From Bacteroidia bacterium (GTDB taxonomy: Bacteria; Bacteroidota; Bacteroidia; Flavobacteriales_E; Vicingaceae), in the NCBI GenBank assembly GCA_030429925.1, contig JAUIGQ010000007.1:1-44085 (forward strand): 44,085 nucleotides of DNA, given 5' to 3'. Under the pieces are notes generated by a model. The model was not told where the DNA came from. It searched no databases and saw nothing but the letters and a program-made list of their open reading frames with translations. This document shows positions 1 through 7,118 of the stretch, piece by piece (the stretch's first letter is position 1; each line of letters opens with the position of its first letter). The translations under genes were made by a program, and so were the position numbers.

Positions 1-742
1 CATCAATCTCTTGAAATTTCTCATAATCTCCGGAAGTAACTACCGACCTGTATAGGATCGGAAATAGGGCAAATGCTTTCTCCTTGGAGAGGGGATTTTT
101 GATCGCAACCATCCAAGGCTCGCCATCCGGCTTGCTTCCCCAAACATTCATGTCTCCGGAGGCATTGATGATCCCTGATGAAAATCCTTCCTCAATCAAT
201 AAGACTTCTACCATATCAGCAGCATATCCTTTTCCAATTGCTCCGAAGCCAATCTTCATTCCTTCTTCAGGAAGAAAGATTGAAGTGTCTTCATGGTTGA
301 TGATGATCTTTTGAGATCCAACTTTACTTACTGATGCTTCAATGGCTCTCTTACTAGGTAATTTTTTCATCTGGGAGCTAAAGCCCCAGATCTTATCCAT
401 GGAAGCATAAGTAATATCAAATGCTCCATCTGTAATATTAGACAGGGCCTGAGATCGAATGATCAGATCAAAAAGCTCATAATCTACCTTTACTGCTTTT
501 ATTCCGGCATTTGAGTTGATCAATGATGTTTGAGAGTTGGGCTTCCAAGAAGAGATAAGCTCTTCTATTCTTTTAACCTCTTCAATGGCAATGGCAAAAC
601 CTTTCTCCGCTTCAGATTCATTTGTGGCCACAACTGTGAACTCAAAATCTGAACCCATTAGAAAGGTTGATTTTTTATAGATCTCCTGAGAGTAAAGTGA
701 AAATTGAAGAATGAACAGTACTATAAAAAGAATGGTCTTCAT
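1..742 (-). CDS. apbE: FAD:protein FMN transferase (ApbE family), C-terminus missing
   Basis: ApbE enzymes attach FMN covalently to Thr or Ser of target proteins such as NqrB/NqrC and RnfG, outside the cytoplasmic membrane. Translation of the minus strand from the ATG at 742 gives a signal peptide of about 19 residues (MKTILFIVLFILQFSLYSQ). It is followed by family landmarks: GAFDIT with a downstream Trp-Gly-Phe, GFGAIGKGYAAD, GIINASGDMNVWG and VVTSGDYEKF. The frame is open to position 1, so the C-terminus lies outside the window and the usual late metal-binding region cannot be checked. Its ATG overlaps the TGA of the upstream thioredoxin-like gene (ATGA), so the two are probably translated together. 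The start is fixed by the signal peptide and this overlap. The family is clear; the target protein is not shown here. Confidence 0.9.
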   Translation of the reverse strand, partial: MKTILFIVLFILQFSLYSQEIYKKSTFLMGSDFEFTVVATNESEAEKGFAIAIEEVKRIEELISSWKPNSQTSLINSNAGIKAVKVDYELFDLIIRSQALSNITDGAFDITYASMDKIWGFSSQMKKLPSKRAIEASVSKVGSQKIIINHEDTSIFLPEEGMKIGFGAIGKGYAADMVEVLLIEEGFSSGIINASGDMNVWGSKPDGEPWMVAIKNPLSKEKAFALFPILYRSVVTSGDYEKFQEID

Positions 743-1176
743 TCTAAAAATCCATTTAGAGTATCGATGTATTCTTTCGGACTTACTTTCTCATAACCTA
801 GTCTTCCCAGTACCTCTCCAGATGCATTTAGCACAACAACATGAGGGAAATACCCACTTTGATTATAGCGTTCAGCCAATTCCTTATTGTGCTTTTCTTG
901 AGTTTCTTCTAACCTGTTGGCTTTTTTTCTTGGAAAATCAGCTTGCAACATAACAAAATGGTCCTTTGCATATGCCTTGAACTCATCGGTTGACCAGATC
1001 TCTTTGTCTAACTTGATACATGGTGCGCACCAATCTGAGCCTTGGAACACTAAGATAATTGGTAAGTTCTTCTCCGACGCTAGTTCTTTAGCTTCATCAA
1101 TATTGAGCTTCCAGTCTTGAGAATAGAGAGAAAGGCAAACAAAGAATAGAAGGAAGGCCGCAATGGATTTCATCAT
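739..1176 (-). CDS. Exported thioredoxin-family protein with a CAPC motif
   Basis: This 145-residue protein has a signal peptide (MMKSIAAFLLFFVCLSLYSQ) and a thioredoxin fold with the redox motif W-C-A-P-C near residues 49-53, followed by KLDKEIW. That pattern matches the thioredoxin_7 or DUF255-like group rather than classical TrxA. A conserved cis-Pro segment (SGYFPHVVVLNASGEV) follows near residue 107. It probably works in the periplasm as a disulfide reductase or isomerase. Two Met codons stand in tandem at 1174-1176 and 1171-1173; either could be the start. The gene overlaps apbE by four bases (ATGA). In Bacteroidota, thioredoxin-like and ApbE genes often sit together, which fits a shared role in maturing periplasmic redox proteins. 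That role is inference. Confidence 0.85.
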   Translation of the reverse strand: MMKSIAAFLLFFVCLSLYSQDWKLNIDEAKELASEKNLPIILVFQGSDWCAPCIKLDKEIWSTDEFKAYAKDHFVMLQADFPRKKANRLEETQEKHNKELAERYNQSGYFPHVVVLNASGEVLGRLGYEKVSPKEYIDTLNGFLE

Positions 1177-1259
1177 GATATTTAGTTTCTATGAACCAAA
1201 TTTCGACCAATTATATTGTAAAAAAACTGATAAATATCAGCTAATCAGAAGTTTTTGAA

Positions 1260-2036
1260 TTACAAACAGCCTGTTCTTCCTCCATCAACAGGAACGTTGA
1301 TCCCGTTAATATAAGATGCTGCCGGCGAGGCCAAGAAACATGCTGCTGCTGCAATCTCCTCCGGTTCTGCAACCCTTCCCATGGGCACTTGATTTTCAAA
1401 GGATTTTTGAATGCTACTTATATCCTGACCGGTCTTTTGCGCTTTATTCTCAATAATGGAACTCAATCTTTCTGTGGCCGTGGCCCCGGGAAGCACATTG
1501 TTCACTGTGATACCGTATTTGCCCAACTCATTGGCCATGGTTTTAGACCAATTGGCAACAGCTCCTCTAACCGTGTTTGATACACCCAGTCCATTCAGGG
1601 GCTGTTTCACAGAAGTCGAAATGATATTGATGATCCTGCCATAACCTTCATCGATCATACTATCTTTCACATGCTGAACCAATAAATGATTGCACATCAA
1701 ATGCATTGAAAAGGCATATTGAAACTCATCAAGACCGGCTTCGGTTATTGGTCCACCGGGAGGGCCTCCGGTATTGTTGATCAAGATATGAATGGGTCTT
1801 TTCAGTTTTAGTAAGGCCTTCTGCAGGCTTTCAAGATCACTAAAATCAGCACTTAAGAAGGAGTGTTGTTGTCCGCTTGTCGGCAGCTCGTTCAACACTG
1901 TTTTCAGTTTTTCTTCATTCCTGGCTATCAGAACAATTTCAGCTCCCATATTAGCCAGTTCCATGGCAATTGCCTTTCCTATGCCGGCTGTGCTTCCACA
2001 AACCAATGCTCTTTTCCCGCTCAGATCTAAATTCAT
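1260..2036 (-). CDS. SDR-family oxidoreductase lacking the canonical Tyr/Lys catalytic pair
   Basis: The protein has 258 residues and a Rossmann fold with the cofactor loop GSTAGIG (residues 14-20), a LINNTGGPPGG segment (85-95) and the C-terminal ELGKYGITVNNVLPG block, all typical of short-chain dehydrogenases. When aligned by the ELG helix, the usual YxxxK site reads S153-x3-R157 within GVSNTVRGAV, so the catalytic Tyr and Lys are both replaced. NTGGPPGG together with an imperfect tetrad matches the BKR-like SDR subgroup (as I recall, CDD cd05344), for which no reaction is firmly assigned. The gene is divergent from the 3-hydroxyanthranilate dioxygenase gene with 92 bases between them. That suggests, but does not prove, a link to tryptophan/kynurenine breakdown. 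The ATG at 2036 leaves a full N-terminal beta strand before the cofactor loop, so the start is sound. Confidence 0.85.
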   Translation of the reverse strand: MNLDLSGKRALVCGSTAGIGKAIAMELANMGAEIVLIARNEEKLKTVLNELPTSGQQHSFLSADFSDLESLQKALLKLKRPIHILINNTGGPPGGPITEAGLDEFQYAFSMHLMCNHLLVQHVKDSMIDEGYGRIINIISTSVKQPLNGLGVSNTVRGAVANWSKTMANELGKYGITVNNVLPGATATERLSSIIENKAQKTGQDISSIQKSFENQVPMGRVAEPEEIAAAACFLASPAASYINGINVPVDGGRTGCL

Positions 2037-2128
2037 AGCTCAAATTATTGAGCCTCGAAGTTAGTCATATTCAATTTCAATGGAAAGTAGATTCTTACTA
2101 CTTTAGAGGTTCTTAAAACTTATTCAAA

Positions 2129-2653
2129 ATGGCGATCAAAAGACCTTTCAATTTTAAAAACTGGATAGATGAGCACCGACATCTATTAAAGCCACCTGTT
2201 GGAAATAAACTAGTTTACGAAGATTCAGATTTTATTATCATGGTTGTTGGCGGGCCAAATGCCAGAAAGGATTATCACTACAATGAAAGTGAGGAGTTCT
2301 TTTATCAATTGGAGGGGGACATCATTGTGAAGATCCAAGAAGATGGTAAAGCTGTTGAGGTGCCGATCAAAGAAGGGGATATCTATTTGCATCCACCAAA
2401 GGTTCCGCATTCACCTATTAGATCTGAGAATTCAATAGGGTTGGTGATCGAGCAGAAGAGATTGCAAGGTGAAAAAGATGGTTTGCTTTGGTTCTGTGAC
2501 AATTGCAACCATAAGTTGTATGAAGAATACTTCAAACTGAACAGCATTGTAAAGGACTTCTTACCAGTCTTTAAAAAGTTCTACACTTCAGAGGAGCTAA
2601 GAACCTGTGATAAGTGTGGGACTGTTATGGAAGTTGACGAAAGATACGTATAA
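2129..2653 (+). CDS. nbaC: 3-hydroxyanthranilate 3,4-dioxygenase
   Basis: This enzyme opens the ring of 3-hydroxyanthranilate with O2 and Fe(II) to give 2-amino-3-carboxymuconate semialdehyde (ACMS). The protein is a 174-residue cupin, the normal bacterial length. Iron ligands are visible as H50, E56 and H94 (DYHYNESEEFF and KVPHSP), with substrate Arg candidates R46 and R98. The C-terminus carries the second rubredoxin-like metal site of bacterial enzymes: C123-x2-C126 (FCDNCNH) and C160-x2-C163 (TCDKCG). The gene lies 20 bases upstream of the ACMS decarboxylase gene on the same strand, which consumes its product, so the pair is very likely one operon. No kynureninase or kynurenine monooxygenase gene is in the window. 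Confidence is high because all ligands and the partner gene are present. Confidence 0.97.
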   Translation: MAIKRPFNFKNWIDEHRHLLKPPVGNKLVYEDSDFIIMVVGGPNARKDYHYNESEEFFYQLEGDIIVKIQEDGKAVEVPIKEGDIYLHPPKVPHSPIRSENSIGLVIEQKRLQGEKDGLLWFCDNCNHKLYEEYFKLNSIVKDFLPVFKKFYTSEELRTCDKCGTVMEVDERYV

Positions 2654-2673
2654 CGCAACTTAAGCATTTATCA

Positions 2674-3720
2674 ATGCGGATAAACGGACACGGGCATCTG
2701 TTGCCAGAGCCCTCTCAGATTCCTCAGTTCATGAAAGACAAGAAGCTTTTTTGGATCGATGAGGATAAAAAATTCATGAGGCAAGGTGATTGGTCCAGAC
2801 CAATAACAGATCCAAGTTTCTTTATAAAGGAGAAACTGGAATGGATGGATAAGAACCGCATTGATCATGCAGTAATGCTCTGCTTGTCGCAATTGTATTG
2901 CAATGGCTGGGAAGAGCAGGATTGTGCGGATGGAATTCGTTTTCAGAATGATTACAATGCTTCTGTGCAAGCTGACTATCCCGACAAATTTACCTGTGGT
3001 TTTGTAGTTCAGCCCTTGTACATGGATCAGGCCTTAAAGGAGATCGAGCGCTGTGTCAATGAGTTGAACCTAAAGATCCTTTGCTTGCCTACCCATTTTT
3101 TAAATGCAAAAGGAGAGTGGCTCTCCGTTGCTGAAGCTGAGGTGGATCCCATTTACGATCTGGCGAACAAATATGGACTGGCTCTTCAAATTCATCCTTA
3201 TGATGGGGAAAAAATGATCGCCCTAAAAAACGACTATTGGCGATTTCATTTGGTGTGGATGATGGCTCAATGTGCTGATACCATTCACCTTTTTACCTTG
3301 CGTGATTTGCCCAATAAATACCCTCATCTTAGAACTAGTTTCGCACATGGAGGAATGCTGGGAGTTGCCAATTACGGAAGAAGGATCCAGGGCTTCGACG
3401 GTAGACCGGATATTTTTAAAGGATTGGAAGATCCGAGGAAAACTCTCGGACATAAGAACCTCTATTACGATACACTGGTGCACGATTCATTCACCTTGGA
3501 ATTGCTTAAAAAGCGAGTTGGTGCCAGTCAGATAATAATGGGCTTGGATGATCCTTACCCCTTAGGAGAAATGGAAGGTGTGGGGACCTCCTATCCCGGT
3601 CGTGTAGTTGATTATGCCGTTGAAATTGGAATTTTAACTGAACAAGAAAGAAAGGATATTTGGTTTAAGAACGTTCTTTCTTGGTTGGGTAAAACTCCTG
3701 AGCAGTTCAATCAACTTTAG
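2674..3720 (+). CDS. nbaD: 2-amino-3-carboxymuconate-6-semialdehyde decarboxylase (ACMSD)
   Basis: ACMSD is a zinc amidohydrolase-fold decarboxylase that turns ACMS into 2-aminomuconate semialdehyde, steering 3-hydroxyanthranilate carbon away from quinolinate and NAD. The 348-residue protein begins with the metal motif H6-x-H8 (NGHGHLLP). Further expected ligands are visible: H174 in LQIHPY, H225 in SFAHGG and D292 in MGLDDPYPLGE, the last being an ACMSD signature. The gene starts 20 bases after the dioxygenase stop, consistent with one transcript. It ends three bases before the convergent stop of the beta-barrel gene, with no room for a separate terminator. The predicted pathway is catabolic, but the downstream 2-aminomuconate enzymes are not in this window. 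The family call is firm. Confidence 0.97.
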   Translation: MRINGHGHLLPEPSQIPQFMKDKKLFWIDEDKKFMRQGDWSRPITDPSFFIKEKLEWMDKNRIDHAVMLCLSQLYCNGWEEQDCADGIRFQNDYNASVQADYPDKFTCGFVVQPLYMDQALKEIERCVNELNLKILCLPTHFLNAKGEWLSVAEAEVDPIYDLANKYGLALQIHPYDGEKMIALKNDYWRFHLVWMMAQCADTIHLFTLRDLPNKYPHLRTSFAHGGMLGVANYGRRIQGFDGRPDIFKGLEDPRKTLGHKNLYYDTLVHDSFTLELLKKRVGASQIIMGLDDPYPLGEMEGVGTSYPGRVVDYAVEIGILTEQERKDIWFKNVLSWLGKTPEQFNQL

Positions 3721-3723
3721 ACT

Positions 3724-4359
3724 CTAGAAGGCATACCCGATGTAAACTTGAACCACGGAATTCCTGCCATCTCCAAATAGGTCTAATTCAGCTGGTTCAC
3801 TAATAGTTGAGCCGTCTACCGTAGATATTGACTCTACAGTATAGCTATAAGATTTCCCAATAGTATTGATGCTATGGGTATATCTTGCACCTACCAATAG
3901 GCCAGCTGCGATATCAAATTCTGCTCCTATAACACCAGATAGATCAGCCTCTTGTAAATAGTCTTCATCGGATGAGCCCTCAGGTAGTTTACCGTCAATA
4001 TCTGCACTTAGCAAATAGCCGTATTGAGGCCCGAGATATAATCCCAACTTACCGGCCACAAAATTTACACGGAACAATAGAGGTATTTGTACATAAGTAA
4101 TATTGGCATCACCACCATCAAATCCGGAGCCTTGAGCGCTATAGAGTGCTTCTGCTTGAATGCCAACTTTTAAAAAAGTAAACCTTGCAAACAATCCACC
4201 GTGGTAGCTGGGCAAAAACTCAGCGCCTTTAATATCACTACCGCTTATCGTGCTATAGTTTAGACCGCCCTTGAGGCCGTATTTGAACTTTTGTGCTTGA
4301 GTATCAGTGAAGATTAGCAGGCATGCAATTGCAATTGCTAATGGTAGAAGCTTTTTCAT
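3724..4359 (-). CDS. Outer-membrane beta-barrel protein (PorT/OMP_b-brl_2 type)
   Basis: This 211-residue protein has a signal peptide ending at TQAQ (about residue 23). It is followed by KYGLKGGLNYST, alternating hydrophobic strands and a closing strand VVQVYIGYAF with a C-terminal Phe, the usual pattern of small Bacteroidota outer-membrane barrels. Phrases such as LYLGPQYGYLLSA and GAEFDIAAGLLVGARYTHS are typical transmembrane strands. The family includes PorT-like proteins, but most members have no assigned role and none is claimed here. It lies 60 bases downstream of hemW on the same strand and could be cotranscribed or have its own promoter. The ATG at 4359 is required for the signal peptide. 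The stop is nearly back to back with the convergent ACMSD gene. Confidence 0.85.
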   Translation of the reverse strand: MKKLLPLAIAIACLLIFTDTQAQKFKYGLKGGLNYSTISGSDIKGAEFLPSYHGGLFARFTFLKVGIQAEALYSAQGSGFDGGDANITYVQIPLLFRVNFVAGKLGLYLGPQYGYLLSADIDGKLPEGSSDEDYLQEADLSGVIGAEFDIAAGLLVGARYTHSINTIGKSYSYTVESISTVDGSTISEPAELDLFGDGRNSVVQVYIGYAF

Positions 4360-4419
4360 CTTTTTTGGTTTTGGTTTTCGAAAGTTTCTTAAAAATGTTT
4401 GAAATTCAAAATCTGAATA

Positions 4420-5544
4420 TTAGTCATCAAGCATGAGTCTACGTAGAATTTCATCAGAGGTTAACCAATACACTTCTTTGATCATATATGTGTGATCATT
4501 CAGCTCAAAGTATTCTTTCAGTTTTTCAGCAGAATGAATAAAGTGCTCTTGAATATCATTGGAGAATTCTGCTTCTAACATTTTAACGGAGATTCCTTTT
4601 TTCGTTCTCAGTCTGCTGATCAATGCATCGTGGTATCTGTCCTTTTCTGTTAATTCTTCCTTTTGAAAGTAGTTGTCTGCAGCAAAATCAGCTTTTATAT
4701 AAAGTTGATTGTTGGACACATTCCATTGCCTGCTATAACCATTGAAGGAATGAGCTGAAGGACCTATTCCCAAATAGCTTTTTCCTTGCCAATAGGAGGA
4801 ATTGTGAATAGCCTCATTTCCTTCTTGGCAATAGTTGGAAAGTTCATAATGATTCCAATTATTCGATCGGATAAATTCTTGTAAAAGAGCATATTGCTCT
4901 GCAAGCTCATCTTCTTCTGGAGGTGTGGACTGACCTTTTTTTATCTGATTAGCATATGCAGTTCGATCTTCAACGGTCAAGGCATAGGAAGATAGGTGAG
5001 GGATCTTGAGATCGAAAAATTGCTCCAAATTCTCTTTCCACTTTTCAGTAGAACTTCCCGGAACACCATAGATCAGATCTATAGTCATCTTTTCAAATCC
5101 ACTGTCTTGTGCCATGAGGATGGATTCTTTCCCTTCAATAGCAGTGTGAGCCCTTCCCATAAAGTTGAGATCCTCTTGATGAAAGGACTGAATTCCGATA
5201 CTCAGTCGGTCAATGGGAGTGTCTCTTAGTTGGACTAGCTTCTCTTGACTAAGGTCATCTGGATTAGCTTCAAGAGTAACCTCTTTGAGATGAGATAAAC
5301 TGAAGTGTTGATGGATGGATTCAAAAATCCGATTCAATTCTGATATACTAAGTAAGGAAGGGGTTCCTCCGCCAAAATAGATGCTTTCAACCTTTTCATT
5401 GGAGAGATAACTTTTTCTTTGCTCAATCTCCCGAATGATGGACTTTACCACATCATCTTTGCGCTTCAATTGAGTAGAAAAGTGAAAGTTGCAGTAGGAG
5501 CAGGCCTGCTTACAAAAAGGAATATGAATGTATATTCCTGCCAT
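4420..5544 (-). CDS. hemW: Radical SAM heme chaperone HemW
   Basis: HemW-type proteins are radical SAM relatives of coproporphyrinogen dehydrogenase HemN that bind heme and deliver it to target proteins. The protein has 374 residues, the normal length. It starts MAGIYIHIPFCKQACSYC, with the cluster cysteines C11, C15 and C18 spaced CxxxCxxC. The SAM-binding GGGTPSLL follows, then LSIGIQSFHQEDLNFMGR and DLIYGVPGSS, all family landmarks. The HemN-specific additional Cys after the cluster is absent (CNF), which favours HemW over HemN. The start is well supported because MAGIYIHIP is the conserved N-terminus. It overlaps the end of the upstream histidine kinase gene by 35 bases, suggesting translational coupling. 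Confidence 0.95.
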   Translation of the reverse strand: MAGIYIHIPFCKQACSYCNFHFSTQLKRKDDVVKSIIREIEQRKSYLSNEKVESIYFGGGTPSLLSISELNRIFESIHQHFSLSHLKEVTLEANPDDLSQEKLVQLRDTPIDRLSIGIQSFHQEDLNFMGRAHTAIEGKESILMAQDSGFEKMTIDLIYGVPGSSTEKWKENLEQFFDLKIPHLSSYALTVEDRTAYANQIKKGQSTPPEEDELAEQYALLQEFIRSNNWNHYELSNYCQEGNEAIHNSSYWQGKSYLGIGPSAHSFNGYSRQWNVSNNQLYIKADFAADNYFQKEELTEKDRYHDALISRLRTKKGISVKMLEAEFSNDIQEHFIHSAEKLKEYFELNDHTYMIKEVYWLTSDEILRRLMLDD

Positions 5545-7057
5545 TTTGAACGATTTTGTTCAATACGATCCTGAAGGTTGTTCCTTCATTTACCTCAGAT
5601 TGCTTCACGAAGACTTTGCCTGAGTGATAATTCTCAATTATTCTTTTTGTCAAAGACAATCCCAATCCCCAACCTCTTTGCTTGGTTGTATAACCCGGCT
5701 GGAATACGGTCTTTCTTGCGCTCTTAGGAATTCCTTTCCCATCATCGCTAATGTCTATATATACAAATTGAGATTGATCGGTAATGTGAATGCTCACATT
5801 TCCTTCCCCGCTTATAGCGTCTACCGCATTCTTGATTATATTTTCTAAGACCCACTCAAGCAAGGGAACATTAATGCTGGCCATCACTATATCACCGTTG
5901 GATGTGGTATGAGTGAAGTTGACCTTTTTTGACAGTCGAGTTTTCAAATAGACCAGGGTATTCTTGACCACCTGATTCACATCGCTCTGCTCTAATTTAG
6001 GAGTTGCACCGATCTTAGAAAAACGTTCAGTTACCGTTTCCAGCCTTCCCAGGTCTCGACTGATCTCGGCAATGGTCTTGTCGTCAACATTCTTGCTTTT
6101 TAGGACTTCGATCCATGCCAACAAGGAAGAAAGGGGAGTGCCCAATTGGTGGGCAGTTTCCTTGGCCATTCCCACCCAGACCTGATTCTGCTCTGCATCT
6201 CTTGCTGTGCTGAATAGGTAGTAAGCGATCATTAGGAACAAGGCGATCACACCCAATTGAATGAATGGATATAGTTTGAGCTTTACCAAGAGGGGGGAAT
6301 CATCATAGAAGATAAATCTTTTCTTTCCATCACCAAGATCCACTTCTATAGGCTGATTGGTAGCCTTCATTTCATCCAACACACTGTTGAAGTAAGCTTC
6401 TTCCTGTATCTTAGTAGAATCTAGGTTACCGAAGGCCAGCATTTCTTCATTCTCATTGGTATAGAGAACGGGAGCTGAGGCAGAATTGGTGATAATATCC
6501 TTATTGAACGACTCGATCTGCTCGTTCATTACATTTCTCAGCTCAGAAAAAATGATCGATCTATCGTAGTATAGATAGTTAAATTGATCTTCATAATAGT
6601 TGATCTTCACCTGTCCGTTCAACTCTTCCATCTTCTCCAGTTGTTCTTGAAGAAAGATGGAATCTTTACTGAGCTCTGAATCTAAATTAGCTGAAGTAAT
6701 GATCTTGCCACTTTCATCAGTTAGGATCATTGGAATGGTGGTGTTATACCAAAGGATCTTGGTATAGAAAGCAGGATCTTCGTCTATTGGAGCAAGCGCT
6801 ACTCTTCTGTTTGCTTCTGCCCAGATCTCTGCCCTTTTCCTTTCTTCTTCTGAAATGGTCTCGAAAAGTTCTTGTGTATAATTGACCAGTTCAGCTTTTC
6901 GCTGTATGGCCTCTGCCCAGGATTGTGCTTTGCTTTTTTCTTCTTCCGCAATTTGGCTCACCAAGATGTTGGTGTACCAAAGCGACAAGAAAACTATAAT
7001 GGCTGCTATTGTAGCCAGAATAAACTTCCACCTCTGCTTTTTTGAATAAATGTTCAA
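5510..7057 (-). CDS. Membrane sensor histidine kinase with periplasmic sensor region
   Basis: This is a 515-residue two-component sensor. Membrane segments lie near residues 14-35 and 264-283 and enclose a periplasmic region of about 230 residues. That region starts with two similar Glu-rich helices (AEEEKSKAQSWAEA and SEEERKRAEIWAEA, near 37-50 and 69-82). The H-box is MAKETAHQLGTPLSSL with the phosphoacceptor H303. The ATPase domain shows the N-box (ENIIKNAVDA), DDGKGIP and GWGLGLSLTKR. No response regulator is next to it, so the partner is unknown. The last residues after GTTFRIVLN extend into hemW, giving the 35-base overlap, an unusually long tail for this family. The HQLGTP H-box is common in Bacteroidota kinases. 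Confidence 0.9.
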   Translation of the reverse strand: MNIYSKKQRWKFILATIAAIIVFLSLWYTNILVSQIAEEEKSKAQSWAEAIQRKAELVNYTQELFETISEEERKRAEIWAEANRRVALAPIDEDPAFYTKILWYNTTIPMILTDESGKIITSANLDSELSKDSIFLQEQLEKMEELNGQVKINYYEDQFNYLYYDRSIIFSELRNVMNEQIESFNKDIITNSASAPVLYTNENEEMLAFGNLDSTKIQEEAYFNSVLDEMKATNQPIEVDLGDGKKRFIFYDDSPLLVKLKLYPFIQLGVIALFLMIAYYLFSTARDAEQNQVWVGMAKETAHQLGTPLSSLLAWIEVLKSKNVDDKTIAEISRDLGRLETVTERFSKIGATPKLEQSDVNQVVKNTLVYLKTRLSKKVNFTHTTSNGDIVMASINVPLLEWVLENIIKNAVDAISGEGNVSIHITDQSQFVYIDISDDGKGIPKSARKTVFQPGYTTKQRGWGLGLSLTKRIIENYHSGKVFVKQSEVNEGTTFRIVLNKIVQNGRNIHSYSFL

Positions 7058-7118
7058 AACTCCTCCCTGCTTTCTCCTATGACGTCTGTTTGAGATTGAT
7101 GGTTGCTAAAAGACTACG

